Shown here: positions 43,238-52,245 of the stretch, one piece after another | How the letters are laid out: each line of letters begins with the position of its first letter | Position numbering within the stretch: position 1 is the first letter of the stretch | NCBI GenBank assembly: GCA_945889445.1 | Contig: CAMDBX010000012.1 | Coordinates: 1-64,000, forward strand | Direction of reading: 5' to 3' | Source of the DNA: Rhizobium sp. Q54 | GTDB lineage: Bacteria > Pseudomonadota > Alphaproteobacteria > Rhizobiales > Aestuariivirgaceae | DNA: 64,000 bases | Made by a program: the position numbers and the translations under genes | The notes under the pieces: generated by a model | Seen by the model: only the letters and a program-made list of their open reading frames with translations | Database searches by the model: none | What the model was told of the DNA's origin: nothing

Positions 43238-43708
43238 ATGGACCTCACCCGCCCCGAACCCCGGCCAGACGGCCGCCAGTCCGCAACTGCGCTGATGATC
43301 CAGCAAGGCGTGGCCCGCCTGCTGCGCGCGGCCAATTTCGCAGTGTTGCCGGAATTCACCCTGGCCTCGGGCCGCCGCGCCGACATGATCGGGATCTCGG
43401 ACGCCGGCGAGATCTGGATCGTCGAGATCAAGTCATCGCCGGAGGACTTCCGCAGCGATTCGAAATGGCCGGAATACCGTGACTGGTGTGACCGGTTGTT
43501 CTTCGCCATATCGACCGGGATGGCGCCTGAGATCATGCCCACCGAGGCGGGCCTCATCGTGGCCGACAGCTGGGGGGCGGACATCCTGCGCCATGCGGAG
43601 GCCTCGAGCCTGCATGCTGCCCGCCGCAAGGCCTTGACGCTGGCCTTCGCGCGGGCCGCTGCGCTGCGTCTCCACGGCCTCTACGACCCGCTGGCCGACT
43701 CTCTCTGA
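43238..43708 (+). CDS. mmcB: MmcB-family DNA repair protein
   Basis: About 156 residues of the alphaproteobacterial MmcB family, a predicted endonuclease-like fold tied to SOS/mitomycin C resistance in Caulobacter. Characteristic stretches are LMIQQGVARLLRAANF, PEFTLASGRRADM and WIVEIKSSPEDFRSDSKWPEYRDWCD, with a D...ExK-type nuclease motif. ATG at 43238 gives the normal length; the frame runs back to 43079. Confidence 0.85.
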   Translation: MDLTRPEPRPDGRQSATALMIQQGVARLLRAANFAVLPEFTLASGRRADMIGISDAGEIWIVEIKSSPEDFRSDSKWPEYRDWCDRLFFAISTGMAPEIMPTEAGLIVADSWGADILRHAEASSLHAARRKALTLAFARAAALRLHGLYDPLADSL

Positions 43709-44254
43709 TTACTTGGGCGCGCGCTTGGCCAGGATCCGCTGCAGGGTGCGGCGGTGCATGTTGAGGCGGCGCGCCGTCTCCGAGACGTTGCGGTTGCAGA
43801 GTTCATAGACGCGCTGGATATGTTCCCAGCGCACCCGGTCCGCCGACATCGGATTGTCGGGCAGCGCCGCACGCGAGTCGGTGTCGCCCACCAGCGCGGC
43901 ATAAACGGCATCGGCATCGGCGGGCTTTGCGAGATAGTCGATGGCGCCAAGCTTCACCGCCGTCACAGCCGTGGCGATGTTGCCATAGCCGGTCAGCACC
44001 ACGGCGCGCGCCTCGGGGCGGGCCTGGTGCAGCGCCTCGATCACGTCGAGGCCGTTGCCGTCAGCGAGCCTCAGGTCGACCACCGCGAAGGCCGGCGCCG
44101 AGCGCTTCACATGAGCCACGCCTTCGGCCACCGATTCCGCCATCAGCACCTCGAAGCCGCGAGCTTCCATCGCCCGGGCGAGGCGGGTCAGGAACGGGTG
44201 GTCGTCATCGACGAGCAGCAGCGTCTTTTCGGCAGGGATCACGGCGTTTGTCAT
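43709..44254 (-). CDS. actR: Global redox response regulator ActR/RegA
   Basis: A 181-residue response regulator. The receiver has DDDHPF, phospho-Asp in AVVDLRLADGNG, T in VVLTGYG and Lys in YLAKPAD. The Fis-type HTH (NVSETARRLNMHRRTLQRILAKRAPK) is the almost invariant RegA/ActR DNA-binding helix. It controls redox-dependent genes such as those for C1 and CO2 fixation, respiration and nitrogen metabolism. The kinase gene lies upstream on the same strand. Confidence 0.94.
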   Translation of the reverse strand: MTNAVIPAEKTLLLVDDDHPFLTRLARAMEARGFEVLMAESVAEGVAHVKRSAPAFAVVDLRLADGNGLDVIEALHQARPEARAVVLTGYGNIATAVTAVKLGAIDYLAKPADADAVYAALVGDTDSRAALPDNPMSADRVRWEHIQRVYELCNRNVSETARRLNMHRRTLQRILAKRAPK

Positions 44255-44329
44255 GTCGCTCCGGTTTCAGTGCTCCATGCGCTCTCTAGCCCTTTGAGGG
44301 CGCGGGTTCAAACACTTCCCAATACGCAA

Positions 44330-45679
44330 TTATGAGCGGCCGAGATCAACGAGGCTTCGCGGCCAGACGACGTGCACCACTGCACCGTGCTCCGGTGTGG
44401 GCCGGTTGGCGAGGGAAACCGTGGCGCCGGAGCGTTCCAGCAGCGTCTTGGCGATGAAGAAGCCAAGTCCCATGCCTTCGTGCTGGCCGGCCTCGCCGGT
44501 GTCCTCGCCATAGCCGGGCCGCGTCGTCACGAAGGGATCGCCTAGCCGGTCGAAGATGTTCTCATGAAAGCCCGGCCCGTCGTCACGGACGGTGATCGAA
44601 ACCTGTGCCGGTGTCCAGCGGGCGTCGACTTCCACCCGCGTCTCGGCGAAATCGACGGCGTTCTCCAGCAGATTGCCAAGCCCATAGGTAATGGCAGGGT
44701 TGCGCCGGAACACCGGTTCGTTGCCCATGGCCTTGTCGTCGGGATCGGCGGAGCTCGTCACGGCGATCACCGCGTCAGAGCCGCGCAGCGGCGCCACCAG
44801 GTCCTCGATCATGGCGAGGATCGCGGTGCGCTGGTACATTTCGTCGGTCTGCGCTTCGCGGTTCGAGAGCCGTGCGAGGATTTCCCTGCAGCGTGCCGTC
44901 TGGCTGATGAGGAGGTCAATATCCTCCGTATGCGGAGCATCGTGCGGCATTTCGCGCTTCAGCTCCTTGGCGACCAGTGCGATGGTGGCCAGCGGCGTGC
45001 CCAACTCATGCGCCGCGGCAGCCGCCATGCCGTCCAGCGCCGAGAGCCGCTGCTCGCGCGCCAGCACCAATTCGGTGGCGGAAAGCGCGGCCGACATCTG
45101 CCGGGCCTCGTCGGCAATGCGCCGGGCATAGATCGCCGAGAACACCACGCCGCAGATGATCGCCGCCCACATGCCGCCGAGATAGATGTCCGGTGGTTTG
45201 AACCTGTCGCCCGGCAGCCACGGCAGCGGAAAGTGCCGGAAGGCAAGGAAGGTCGCGCAGGCGAAGGCGAGCAGACCCAGCCACAGCGTCCAGCGGTTGG
45301 GCAACGAGGTGGCCGAAATGGTGACCGGCACGAGGAACAGGAAGGAGAAGGGATTTTCCAGCCCGCCGGTGAGGAACAGCAGCACCGCCAGTTGTATGAC
45401 GTCATAGACCAGCAGGAGGCCGGCATGGGTCTCGTGCAGCCGCATGCTCTTGCGCCAGCGGATGGTGAGAAAGATGTTGAGCCAGGCGCTGAGCGCGATC
45501 ACCACCAGGCAAGGACCAAGCGGCAGCGGAAAACCCAGCACGAAATACACCCCCAGCACGGCACCCGCCTGCCCGACGATGGCCAGCCAGCGCAGTCGCA
45601 CCAGCGTGCGCAGCCGCAGCATGCCGATTTCGGCGCCGCTGGCAGTCGGCCTTGGGTCGATGGCGAGGTCCTGGGGCAT
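44330..45679 (-). CDS. actS: Redox sensor histidine kinase ActS/RegB
   Basis: A 449-residue membrane kinase with about six transmembrane helices. The quinone-sensing GGLENPFSFLFLVP segment, H-box HELGTPLATIAL and the redox-active Cys in TARCREIL are all RegB hallmarks. N- and G-box motifs (NLLENAVDFA, DDGPGF, GMGLGFFIAKTLLE) complete the catalytic domain. The response regulator gene follows 75 bp downstream, and an SCO protein gene diverges, an arrangement like the regB-senC-regA locus of purple bacteria. Confidence 0.94.
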   Translation of the reverse strand: MPQDLAIDPRPTASGAEIGMLRLRTLVRLRWLAIVGQAGAVLGVYFVLGFPLPLGPCLVVIALSAWLNIFLTIRWRKSMRLHETHAGLLLVYDVIQLAVLLFLTGGLENPFSFLFLVPVTISATSLPNRWTLWLGLLAFACATFLAFRHFPLPWLPGDRFKPPDIYLGGMWAAIICGVVFSAIYARRIADEARQMSAALSATELVLAREQRLSALDGMAAAAAHELGTPLATIALVAKELKREMPHDAPHTEDIDLLISQTARCREILARLSNREAQTDEMYQRTAILAMIEDLVAPLRGSDAVIAVTSSADPDDKAMGNEPVFRRNPAITYGLGNLLENAVDFAETRVEVDARWTPAQVSITVRDDGPGFHENIFDRLGDPFVTTRPGYGEDTGEAGQHEGMGLGFFIAKTLLERSGATVSLANRPTPEHGAVVHVVWPRSLVDLGRS

Positions 45680-45761
45680 GGGCGTCCAGCGTTACGTCGG
45701 ATTGGTGTTGAGTCCGGATCAGTCTAGACATATGTGCCCGGGTATTGAAGGACGAACACCG

Positions 45762-46370
45762 ATGCCGCGACGCCCCGTGCTGATCTTTGCCGCAATCATC
45801 CTGCTCATTGCCGCAGGGTTCGGCAGCTATGCCTACATGAACCGTGCGCTTCACCAGCAGCAGGGTTCCGGCGTGGCCCTCGTCGGCGGACCCTTCTCGC
45901 TCGTCGATCAGGATGGCCGGCGGGTGACGGAAAAGGACTTCCTCGGCAAGTACATGCTGGTGTTCTTCGGCTACACCTACTGCCCCGACATTTGCCCCAC
46001 CGAGCTGCAGGTGATGTCCGCCGCCCTCGACCAGCTGGGGCTGGAGGCCGACCGCATCCAGCCCATCTTCGTGTCCATCGATCCGGCACGGGATACGCCC
46101 GAGGTGCTCAAGGCCTATGTCGCGAATTTCGGCCCCCGCCTCATCGGCCTCACGGGAAGCCCTGAGGAGGTTGCCGCCATCGCCAAGGCCTACCGTGCCT
46201 ATTACGCTAAGGCAGGCAATGGGAGCACTGGCACCGACTATCTGATGGACCACTCAAGCATCATCTACCTGATGGGGCCGGATGGGCGCTTCGTGAAGCA
46301 CATGCCCTACACGACCGATGCCGCGAAACTCGCTACGGAACTGAAGGAAACACTTAGAACTAACCCCTAA
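45762..46370 (+). CDS. senC: SCO1/SenC family copper/redox protein
   Basis: A 202-residue membrane-anchored thioredoxin-like protein. An N-terminal helix (LIFAAIILLIAAGFGSYAYM) is followed by the copper-binding YTYCPDICPTE motif and DHSSIIYL with its His. It helps insert copper into cytochrome oxidase. It diverges from actS; the same linkage is found in the reg loci of other alphaproteobacteria. Confidence 0.93.
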   Translation: MPRRPVLIFAAIILLIAAGFGSYAYMNRALHQQQGSGVALVGGPFSLVDQDGRRVTEKDFLGKYMLVFFGYTYCPDICPTELQVMSAALDQLGLEADRIQPIFVSIDPARDTPEVLKAYVANFGPRLIGLTGSPEEVAAIAKAYRAYYAKAGNGSTGTDYLMDHSSIIYLMGPDGRFVKHMPYTTDAAKLATELKETLRTNP

Positions 46371-46443
46371 AGTCTAGAATTGACGGGTTGCCCCGATTCG
46401 GGGGAGTTGCTACCGTCGAGCGTTAACGAGGGGTTTCCCGGTT

Positions 46444-47718
46444 GTGCTGTATTATCTTTACGAGATGAATCATGCGGCCCTCGCACCCTGGCGTGCGGCG
46501 GCCGATGCGGGCCTCAACTTCTGGCGGAGCCCCGCCAACCCATTCGCCGAAACCCAGATGGGCCGGTCCATGGCCGCCTCGCTCGAAATGTTCGAGCGCA
46601 CCACGCGGCGCTACGGCAAGCCGCCCTTCGAAATCCACGACGTCATCATCGATGATGACATCGTCGCCATCGAGGAGCGCAACGTCCTCAGCAAGCCCTT
46701 CTGCACGCTGCTCAACTTCGAGAAGCAGTGGGACAAGCCGAAGAAGCAGCACAAGCTGCTGATCGTTGCCCCGATGTCGGGCCACTATGCCACGCTGCTG
46801 CGCGGCACGGTGGAGTCCATGCTCCCGCATTATGACACCTACATCACGGACTGGGTCGATGCCCGGGGCGTACCCATGTCCAAGGGTGGCTTCGACATGG
46901 ACGACTATGTCGACTATGTCACCGAGTTCCTGCAGTTCCTCGGCCCCGACACCAGCGTGATGGCCGTTTGCCAGCCCTCCGTGCCGGTGATGGCCGCCGT
47001 CGCGCTGATGAATGCCGCGAAGGACCCCGCAGCGCCGAAGACCATGATCCTCATGGGCGGCCCCATCGACACGCGGCGCAACCCGACGGCCGTGAACAAC
47101 CTCGCCCAGGAAAAGGGCGTCGACTGGTTCCGCAAGAACGTCATCATGAAGGTGCCGGCACCCCATGCCGGCATGATGCGCGATGTCTATCCGGGTTTCC
47201 TGCAACTCGGTGGCTTCATGACCATGAACCTCGACCGCCACCTCGATGCCCATCGTGACCTGTTCTGGCACCTCGTGGACGGTGATGGCGACTCCGCCGA
47301 GAAGCACCGCGACTTCTACGACGAATACATGTCGGTGATGGACCTCACCGCCGAGTTCTACCTGCAGACGGTGGAAAAGGTCTTCGTCAGCCATGACCTG
47401 CCCAAGGGCACGCTGACGCACCGCAACTCACGCGTCGACCCCTCCAAGATCACCCGCACCGCGCTGATGACCATCGAGGGCGAGCGGGACGACATTTCGG
47501 GCGTCGGTCAGACGGAAGCCGCGCAGGACCTGTGCTCCAACCTGGCGCCTGAGAAGAAGCTTCACCACCTGCAGCCGGGCGTGGGCCATTATGGCGTTTT
47601 CAACGGCTCGCGGTTCCGCAAGGAAATCGTTCCGCGAATCGTCGAGTTCGTGAATAAGAACGCTGATGATCGGACTTCTCAGAAGCCTGCAGCGAACGGT
47701 CGCGCCAAGACCGCTTGA
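46444..47718 (+). CDS. phaZ: Intracellular polyhydroxyalkanoate depolymerase
   Basis: A 424-residue PhaZ-type enzyme. The start MLYYLYEMNHAALAPWRAAADA is characteristic, and the nucleophile lies in VMAVCQPSVPVMAA, a Cys where secreted enzymes have Ser. DGDGDSAEKHRDFYDEY and QPGVGHYGVFNG (catalytic His) are also present. It hydrolyses stored PHB. The start is GTG at 46444 preceded by a weak ribosome-binding site. Overlaps the next gene by 53 bp. Confidence 0.93.
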   Translation: MLYYLYEMNHAALAPWRAAADAGLNFWRSPANPFAETQMGRSMAASLEMFERTTRRYGKPPFEIHDVIIDDDIVAIEERNVLSKPFCTLLNFEKQWDKPKKQHKLLIVAPMSGHYATLLRGTVESMLPHYDTYITDWVDARGVPMSKGGFDMDDYVDYVTEFLQFLGPDTSVMAVCQPSVPVMAAVALMNAAKDPAAPKTMILMGGPIDTRRNPTAVNNLAQEKGVDWFRKNVIMKVPAPHAGMMRDVYPGFLQLGGFMTMNLDRHLDAHRDLFWHLVDGDGDSAEKHRDFYDEYMSVMDLTAEFYLQTVEKVFVSHDLPKGTLTHRNSRVDPSKITRTALMTIEGERDDISGVGQTEAAQDLCSNLAPEKKLHHLQPGVGHYGVFNGSRFRKEIVPRIVEFVNKNADDRTSQKPAANGRAKTA

Positions 47719-48415
47719 ACCGTCCCGGCTCCTCGTCGGTGACGAGGTGCTGGAGGTTGTCTTCCGCCGCCATGCCAAGGCACGCCGCCTCGTCCTCAGG
47801 CTGAATGCCACCGGCACCGGCGTGCTGGTCACCGTGCCAAAGGGCGTGTCGCGCGCCCGCGCACTTGAATTCACCGAACGCTCGCGCAGCTGGATCGAGG
47901 ACCGGGTGCGACTGCGCGGCGGGCTCATACAACTGGCGCATGGAAGCGCCCTGCCGCTGCGTGGCATCGAGCATGACATCCAGCACATTCCCGGCCGCCG
48001 CGGCGTGGTGACGTCCGACCGCGACCGCTATTACATCAACGTGCCGGGCGACCCTGCGCATCTGCCGCGCCGTGTCCTTGATTTCCTCAAGGCCGAAGCG
48101 CGCGCCGATCTCACCAGGGCCACCACGAAATATGCCGCGCTGATGGGCGTGAAGTTCCGCCGCATCACCATCCGTGACCAGCGCAGCCGCTGGGGTTCCT
48201 GCTCGGCCGGCGGCGATCTCTCCTATTCATGGCGGCTCATCCTCACGCCCGACTATGTGCTGGACTACGTCGCCGCGCATGAAGTGGCCCATCTCCGCCA
48301 TCTCGACCACAGTCCCCGCTTCTGGCGTGTCGTGCTCACCCACTGCCCGAATGCCGCCCGCGCCAAGAACTGGCTGCGCATTCATGGGCAGGAGGTTCAC
48401 CGCGTGGTGGTTTGA
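47666..48415 (+). CDS. YgjP-like M48-type metallopeptidase
   Basis: A 249-residue SprT/YgjP-like zinc metallopeptidase. The zinc motif HEVAHLRHLDHSPRFW is complete, and RSRWGSCSAGGDLSYSWRL precedes it, which is typical of the family. It starts inside the phaZ gene in another frame. Its cellular role is not known. Confidence 0.88.
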   Translation: MIGLLRSLQRTVAPRPLEPSRLLVGDEVLEVVFRRHAKARRLVLRLNATGTGVLVTVPKGVSRARALEFTERSRSWIEDRVRLRGGLIQLAHGSALPLRGIEHDIQHIPGRRGVVTSDRDRYYINVPGDPAHLPRRVLDFLKAEARADLTRATTKYAALMGVKFRRITIRDQRSRWGSCSAGGDLSYSWRLILTPDYVLDYVAAHEVAHLRHLDHSPRFWRVVLTHCPNAARAKNWLRIHGQEVHRVVV

Positions 48416-48422
48416 GCGATCC

Positions 48423-48875
48423 TCACACCGCTTGGCCGGTCTCCGATGCGATCCAATCGGCAAAGTTTCGAACCTGCGGCCGCTCGCGTGCCTCCCGTGT
48501 CATGACGAGGTCGTAGCCGATGCTGGTGTCAAGCATCACGCCGAAAGGATCGACCAGAAGCTTGGCGTCGATGATGTCCCGCAGGATCGGATGGCTGCCA
48601 AGCACAAGCCCTTGCCCCGCGATGGCCGCGTGAAGGGCGAGATTGTAGCCGCCAAAAACGATCTGCCGCTCCAGTGAGACGTCTGTCATGCCTGCCCTTG
48701 CGAGCCATGACTGCCAATCCATCAAGTCTCTGGTAGAGGTCGCCTAGGTCAGGTCGGACGTATCCCAATGCAACAGCGTCGCATGCCGCAGGTCATCAAG
48801 CTTCCGGAGTTGCGGTGCTCCTGACACCAGAGAGGGGCTGCACAGTGCGCAGATCCTTTCATCGAACAGCCCCGA
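48423..48875 (-). pseudogene. Remnant of LysR/GcvA-type regulator
   Basis: On the minus strand the frame from about 48875 encodes a LysR substrate-binding domain (DERICALCSPSLVSGAPQL, then HATLLHWDTSDLT), hits a TAG near 48744, and continues in the same frame with STRDLMDWQSWLARAGM and GYNLALHAAIAGQGLVLG to 48423. The N-terminal HTH half is missing. The remnant butts directly onto the GcvT-family gene. A stop codon plus loss of the HTH makes it non-functional. Confidence 0.75.
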
Positions 48876-48882
48876 CACCGTG

Positions 48883-49944
48883 ATGGGCGTCTATGCCGGG
48901 CGCTACTACAGCGTCTTCAACGCGGAGGATGTGGAGGGCGGCTACTGGACGCTCAGGCGCAAGGCCGTGCTCTATGACGTGCCGGAACGTCCTGTCGAGA
49001 TTTCAGGTCCTGATGCGGAGCGGTTCCTCGAACATGTCTTCGCACGCCGCATCTCCACGCCGCAGGAGGGCCGTGGCCGCTATGCCATCGCCTGCGATCA
49101 CATGGGCCATCTCTTCATGGACGGCGTCCTCTTCAGGCTGGCGGAGAACCACTTCTGGTACGTCCAGCCCGACGGCGCGCTGGCGACCTGGCTGCTTGCC
49201 CACAGCGCGGGCTTCGATGTTTCGGTCAGCGATCCACGATCCCGCGTTCTGCAGATACAGGGCCCGGCGTCACTTGCCATCATGTCGGCAGCGACCGACG
49301 GCGCCATCACGCAGGCCATGGGCTACTTCCATTCCGGCTTCTTCACCATCGCCGGGCAGCAGGTCTATGTCTCGCGCACCGGCTGGACCGGCGAAATGGG
49401 CTATGAAGTCTATACGCAAGGTTCCGCCACCGACTGCGGCCGGTTGTGGGATTGGCTCATGTCTGTGGGCCAGCCGCATGGCATGATCTTCGGCAGCATC
49501 TCGTCAATGGAGATGCGCCGCATAGAGGCGGGCATCCTCGACAACGGCACCGACTTCGACCTGACCATGACACCCTTCGAAGCCGGGCTCGACAGCTTCG
49601 TCGACCTCGACAAGCCGGACTTCATCGGGCGGAAGGCGCTGCTCGCTGCAGACCGAAATGCGAAACAGTTCTTCGGGCTGAAATGTCCTGGCGGCATTCC
49701 GGGTTATCGCGAAGTGATCCTGGATGGAGCGCGGGCCGTCGGCCACGTTACAGCGGGTGCGTGGTCTCCCTTCCTTGCCTCAGGCATCGGCTATGTGCGC
49801 TTCGATGCGCCAGGTGACTGGGCAGGCAGCAGGCTTCAGGTCAAGACCTCGGAGAATGGGGTGCTCGACTGCGAGATCATCGACCTGCCGTTCTACGATG
49901 TTGAGAAACGCATCCCGCGCGGGCTTGACCGAAGCGAGGTCTGA
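48883..49944 (+). CDS. GcvT/DmdA-family aminomethyltransferase
   Basis: About 353 residues of the folate-dependent GcvT fold. Recognisable are RKAVLYDVPERPVEISGPDAERFLEH, RTGWTGEMGYEVY and SMEMRRIEAGILDNGTDFDL. Family members transfer methyl or methylene groups from dimethylglycine, sarcosine, DMSP or other donors to tetrahydrofolate. The N-terminus appears about 20 residues short, there is no Shine-Dalgarno before the GTG/ATG pair at 48880/48883, and the gene abuts a LysR remnant, so a rearrangement may have clipped it. Substrate unknown; a methylated amine fits the window. Confidence 0.8.
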   Translation: MGVYAGRYYSVFNAEDVEGGYWTLRRKAVLYDVPERPVEISGPDAERFLEHVFARRISTPQEGRGRYAIACDHMGHLFMDGVLFRLAENHFWYVQPDGALATWLLAHSAGFDVSVSDPRSRVLQIQGPASLAIMSAATDGAITQAMGYFHSGFFTIAGQQVYVSRTGWTGEMGYEVYTQGSATDCGRLWDWLMSVGQPHGMIFGSISSMEMRRIEAGILDNGTDFDLTMTPFEAGLDSFVDLDKPDFIGRKALLAADRNAKQFFGLKCPGGIPGYREVILDGARAVGHVTAGAWSPFLASGIGYVRFDAPGDWAGSRLQVKTSENGVLDCEIIDLPFYDVEKRIPRGLDRSEV

Positions 49945-49961
49945 CCGGCGCGAGGCTCCGG

Positions 49962-52085
49962 CTAGGGTTCGTCCAGCTTGTCGCGCAGCGCGCGGTCACG
50001 CGCGCTGGTGTGTTTCTTGGAGGCATCACGATTGTCCTGCCGACCGCCACCAAACAGTCGCTCGAGGAAGTTTCCGGCATTGATCTCGGGCGGCGGTTCG
50101 GCCTCCTCGGCAGCACCCATGTCATACTGCGTGTCGGTCACCGTGGCGGGTCCGCTCAGCGCCACCTGCGGCTCGCCCGGCAGGGGGCGCGGCGTCAGTC
50201 CGAGGTGCGCTGGCTCCATCACCTTGCGCCAGATCATCGCCGGGATCAGACCGCCCGTCACCTTGTTGGTGGGCGAGTTGTCGTCATTGCCCACCCAAAC
50301 GCCGGCAATCAGCTCACTGGTGTAGCCGATGAACCAGGCGTCGCGGTAGTCCTGGCTGGTGCCCGTCTTGCCGGCGATGTCGAAGCCGGGGAAATTGGCC
50401 CGCGTGCCAGTGCCGTCGGTCACCACCAGGCGCATCATGCGGTTCATGCCCCAGAGGTCATTTTCGCTGACGGCTTTGGGGAAACCGGAGCCGTTGCGCT
50501 CATAGACCACCTTGCCGTCACGCGTGAGAATGCGGGTCACCGCATAGGCCGTCACCGGATAGCCGCCATTCGAGAAGGGCACGAAGGCGGAGGTCAGCTC
50601 CAGCGGCGTCACTTCGGAGGTGCCGAGCGCGATCGAGGCATCATTGCCCAGCGGCGAGACGATGCCGAGCCGATGCGCCACCGCCGCCACGGCCTCGGGG
50701 CCGATCTGCAGGACGAGCTTCACCGAGATCGTGTTGAGCGACAGCGCCAGTGCCGTTTCCAGCGCGACGGGGCCCAGATATTTCTTGCGGTAGTTTTCCG
50801 GCTGCCAGGTGCCGACACGCACCGGCTCGTCAACTTCAACCGTGTCCGGGGTGAAGCCACGCTCGAGCGCGGCGAGGAAGACAAAAGGTTTGAAGGCGGA
50901 ACCCGGCTGGCGCTTGGCTTTGGTGGCGCGGTTGAACTGGCTCTTCTTGTAGGACTTCCCGCCCACCATGGCGAGCACCGCACCCGAACCGTCCATCACC
51001 ACCATGGCGCCTTGAGAGGCCTTGAGTTTCGTTCCTTGCGCGCTGAGTTCGGTGGCCACCGCGAGTTCGACGCTGTTCTGCAGCGCAGGGTCGATCGTCG
51101 TCTCGACCACCAGTGACTGCTGGTAGTCCTTCACGAATTCCGGCAGTTGCTCGCCAATCCAGTCGATGACGAAATTCTTGGCCGAGAGATAGCTGTCCGT
51201 CTTGGCTTCCGCCGGCCGGTCGATGGCGGCGGCAGCCTCCTCGGGTGTGATGAAGCCGCCATCCGCCATGCTCTGGATGACCAGCCGCGCACGATCCGCG
51301 GCGGCCTCAGGGTTGGACAGTGGATTGGTGGCACTGGGAGCCTTCACCACCCCGGCCAGCGTCGCGGCCTCGGCGATGGTAAGTTCGGAGGCCGGCTTCT
51401 TGTAATAGGCCTGTGCTGCCTTCTCGATGCCGGTGGCGCCGGAACCGAAATAGACGCGATTCACGTAAAGCTGGAGGATCTCGTCCTTCGAGTAATGCGT
51501 CTCAAGCCACAGGGCGAGAACCACCTCCTGCAGCTTGCGCTGGATGGTGCGGTCCGGGTTGAGGAACAGGTTCTTGGCCAGCTGCTGGCTCAGTGTCGAG
51601 CCGCCCTGTACCACGCGGCCGGAGCGGTAGTTGGTGTACATGGCGCGCAGCAATCCTATCGGGTCGACACCGAAGTGGCTGCGGAAGCGGTGATCCTCGA
51701 TGGCGATGAAAGCATCGGGCACATATTGGGGGAGGTCGGCGATCCGCACCTCGTCGCCATTGAAGGAGCCCTGCTCCGCCAGCACCGAGCCGTCGTTGGC
51801 CAGGATCATGATCCCTGGGTCGCGGTCAGGTATCTTGAGCAAGCCCTGCTTGTCGAGGGTCATCCAGACATAACCGAACAGCCCGGCAAGCCCGATGGTG
51901 CCGAGGATGGCGAGAGTGACACCGAAGCGGATGACCGGCCACAGGAACGAACGCCGGCGCCTGCGGCGCGGCTCACGGGCAGGCGGCTTGCCGCCGCCCT
52001 GGCCCTTGCCGCTTGCCTTGCCGGTAAACAGCTGCGGTTCCGCCCGCTGCCGTCCCTGACCCTTCCTCACCGTCCGACCCATCAC
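49962..52085 (-). CDS. mrcA: Penicillin-binding protein 1A
   Basis: A 707-residue class A PBP that polymerises and crosslinks peptidoglycan. A basic cytoplasmic tail and one transmembrane helix (about 46-76) precede the GT51 domain (AIEDHRFRSHFGVD, GGSTLSQQLAKNLFL). The transpeptidase domain follows with SxxK in GSAFKPF, SLN and KTGTSQ. A C-terminal charged tail ends the protein. Convergent with the GcvT-family gene. Confidence 0.94.
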   Translation of the reverse strand: MMGRTVRKGQGRQRAEPQLFTGKASGKGQGGGKPPAREPRRRRRRSFLWPVIRFGVTLAILGTIGLAGLFGYVWMTLDKQGLLKIPDRDPGIMILANDGSVLAEQGSFNGDEVRIADLPQYVPDAFIAIEDHRFRSHFGVDPIGLLRAMYTNYRSGRVVQGGSTLSQQLAKNLFLNPDRTIQRKLQEVVLALWLETHYSKDEILQLYVNRVYFGSGATGIEKAAQAYYKKPASELTIAEAATLAGVVKAPSATNPLSNPEAAADRARLVIQSMADGGFITPEEAAAAIDRPAEAKTDSYLSAKNFVIDWIGEQLPEFVKDYQQSLVVETTIDPALQNSVELAVATELSAQGTKLKASQGAMVVMDGSGAVLAMVGGKSYKKSQFNRATKAKRQPGSAFKPFVFLAALERGFTPDTVEVDEPVRVGTWQPENYRKKYLGPVALETALALSLNTISVKLVLQIGPEAVAAVAHRLGIVSPLGNDASIALGTSEVTPLELTSAFVPFSNGGYPVTAYAVTRILTRDGKVVYERNGSGFPKAVSENDLWGMNRMMRLVVTDGTGTRANFPGFDIAGKTGTSQDYRDAWFIGYTSELIAGVWVGNDDNSPTNKVTGGLIPAMIWRKVMEPAHLGLTPRPLPGEPQVALSGPATVTDTQYDMGAAEEAEPPPEINAGNFLERLFGGGRQDNRDASKKHTSARDRALRDKLDEP

Positions 52086-52245
52086 TCCCCCGGAAAACCG
52101 GATGCGGGTCCAAGCTAGCCGTGGTCCACTTTACATGCTGTGAACCCGGCCTCTCCCGCTGGGCCAGACCATTGTTCCGCAATCATGGTGCAATGATGGC
52201 TCGGGCAGCTACCGAAACGCCAACGGCAGCAACGCAAAAGCGCGT

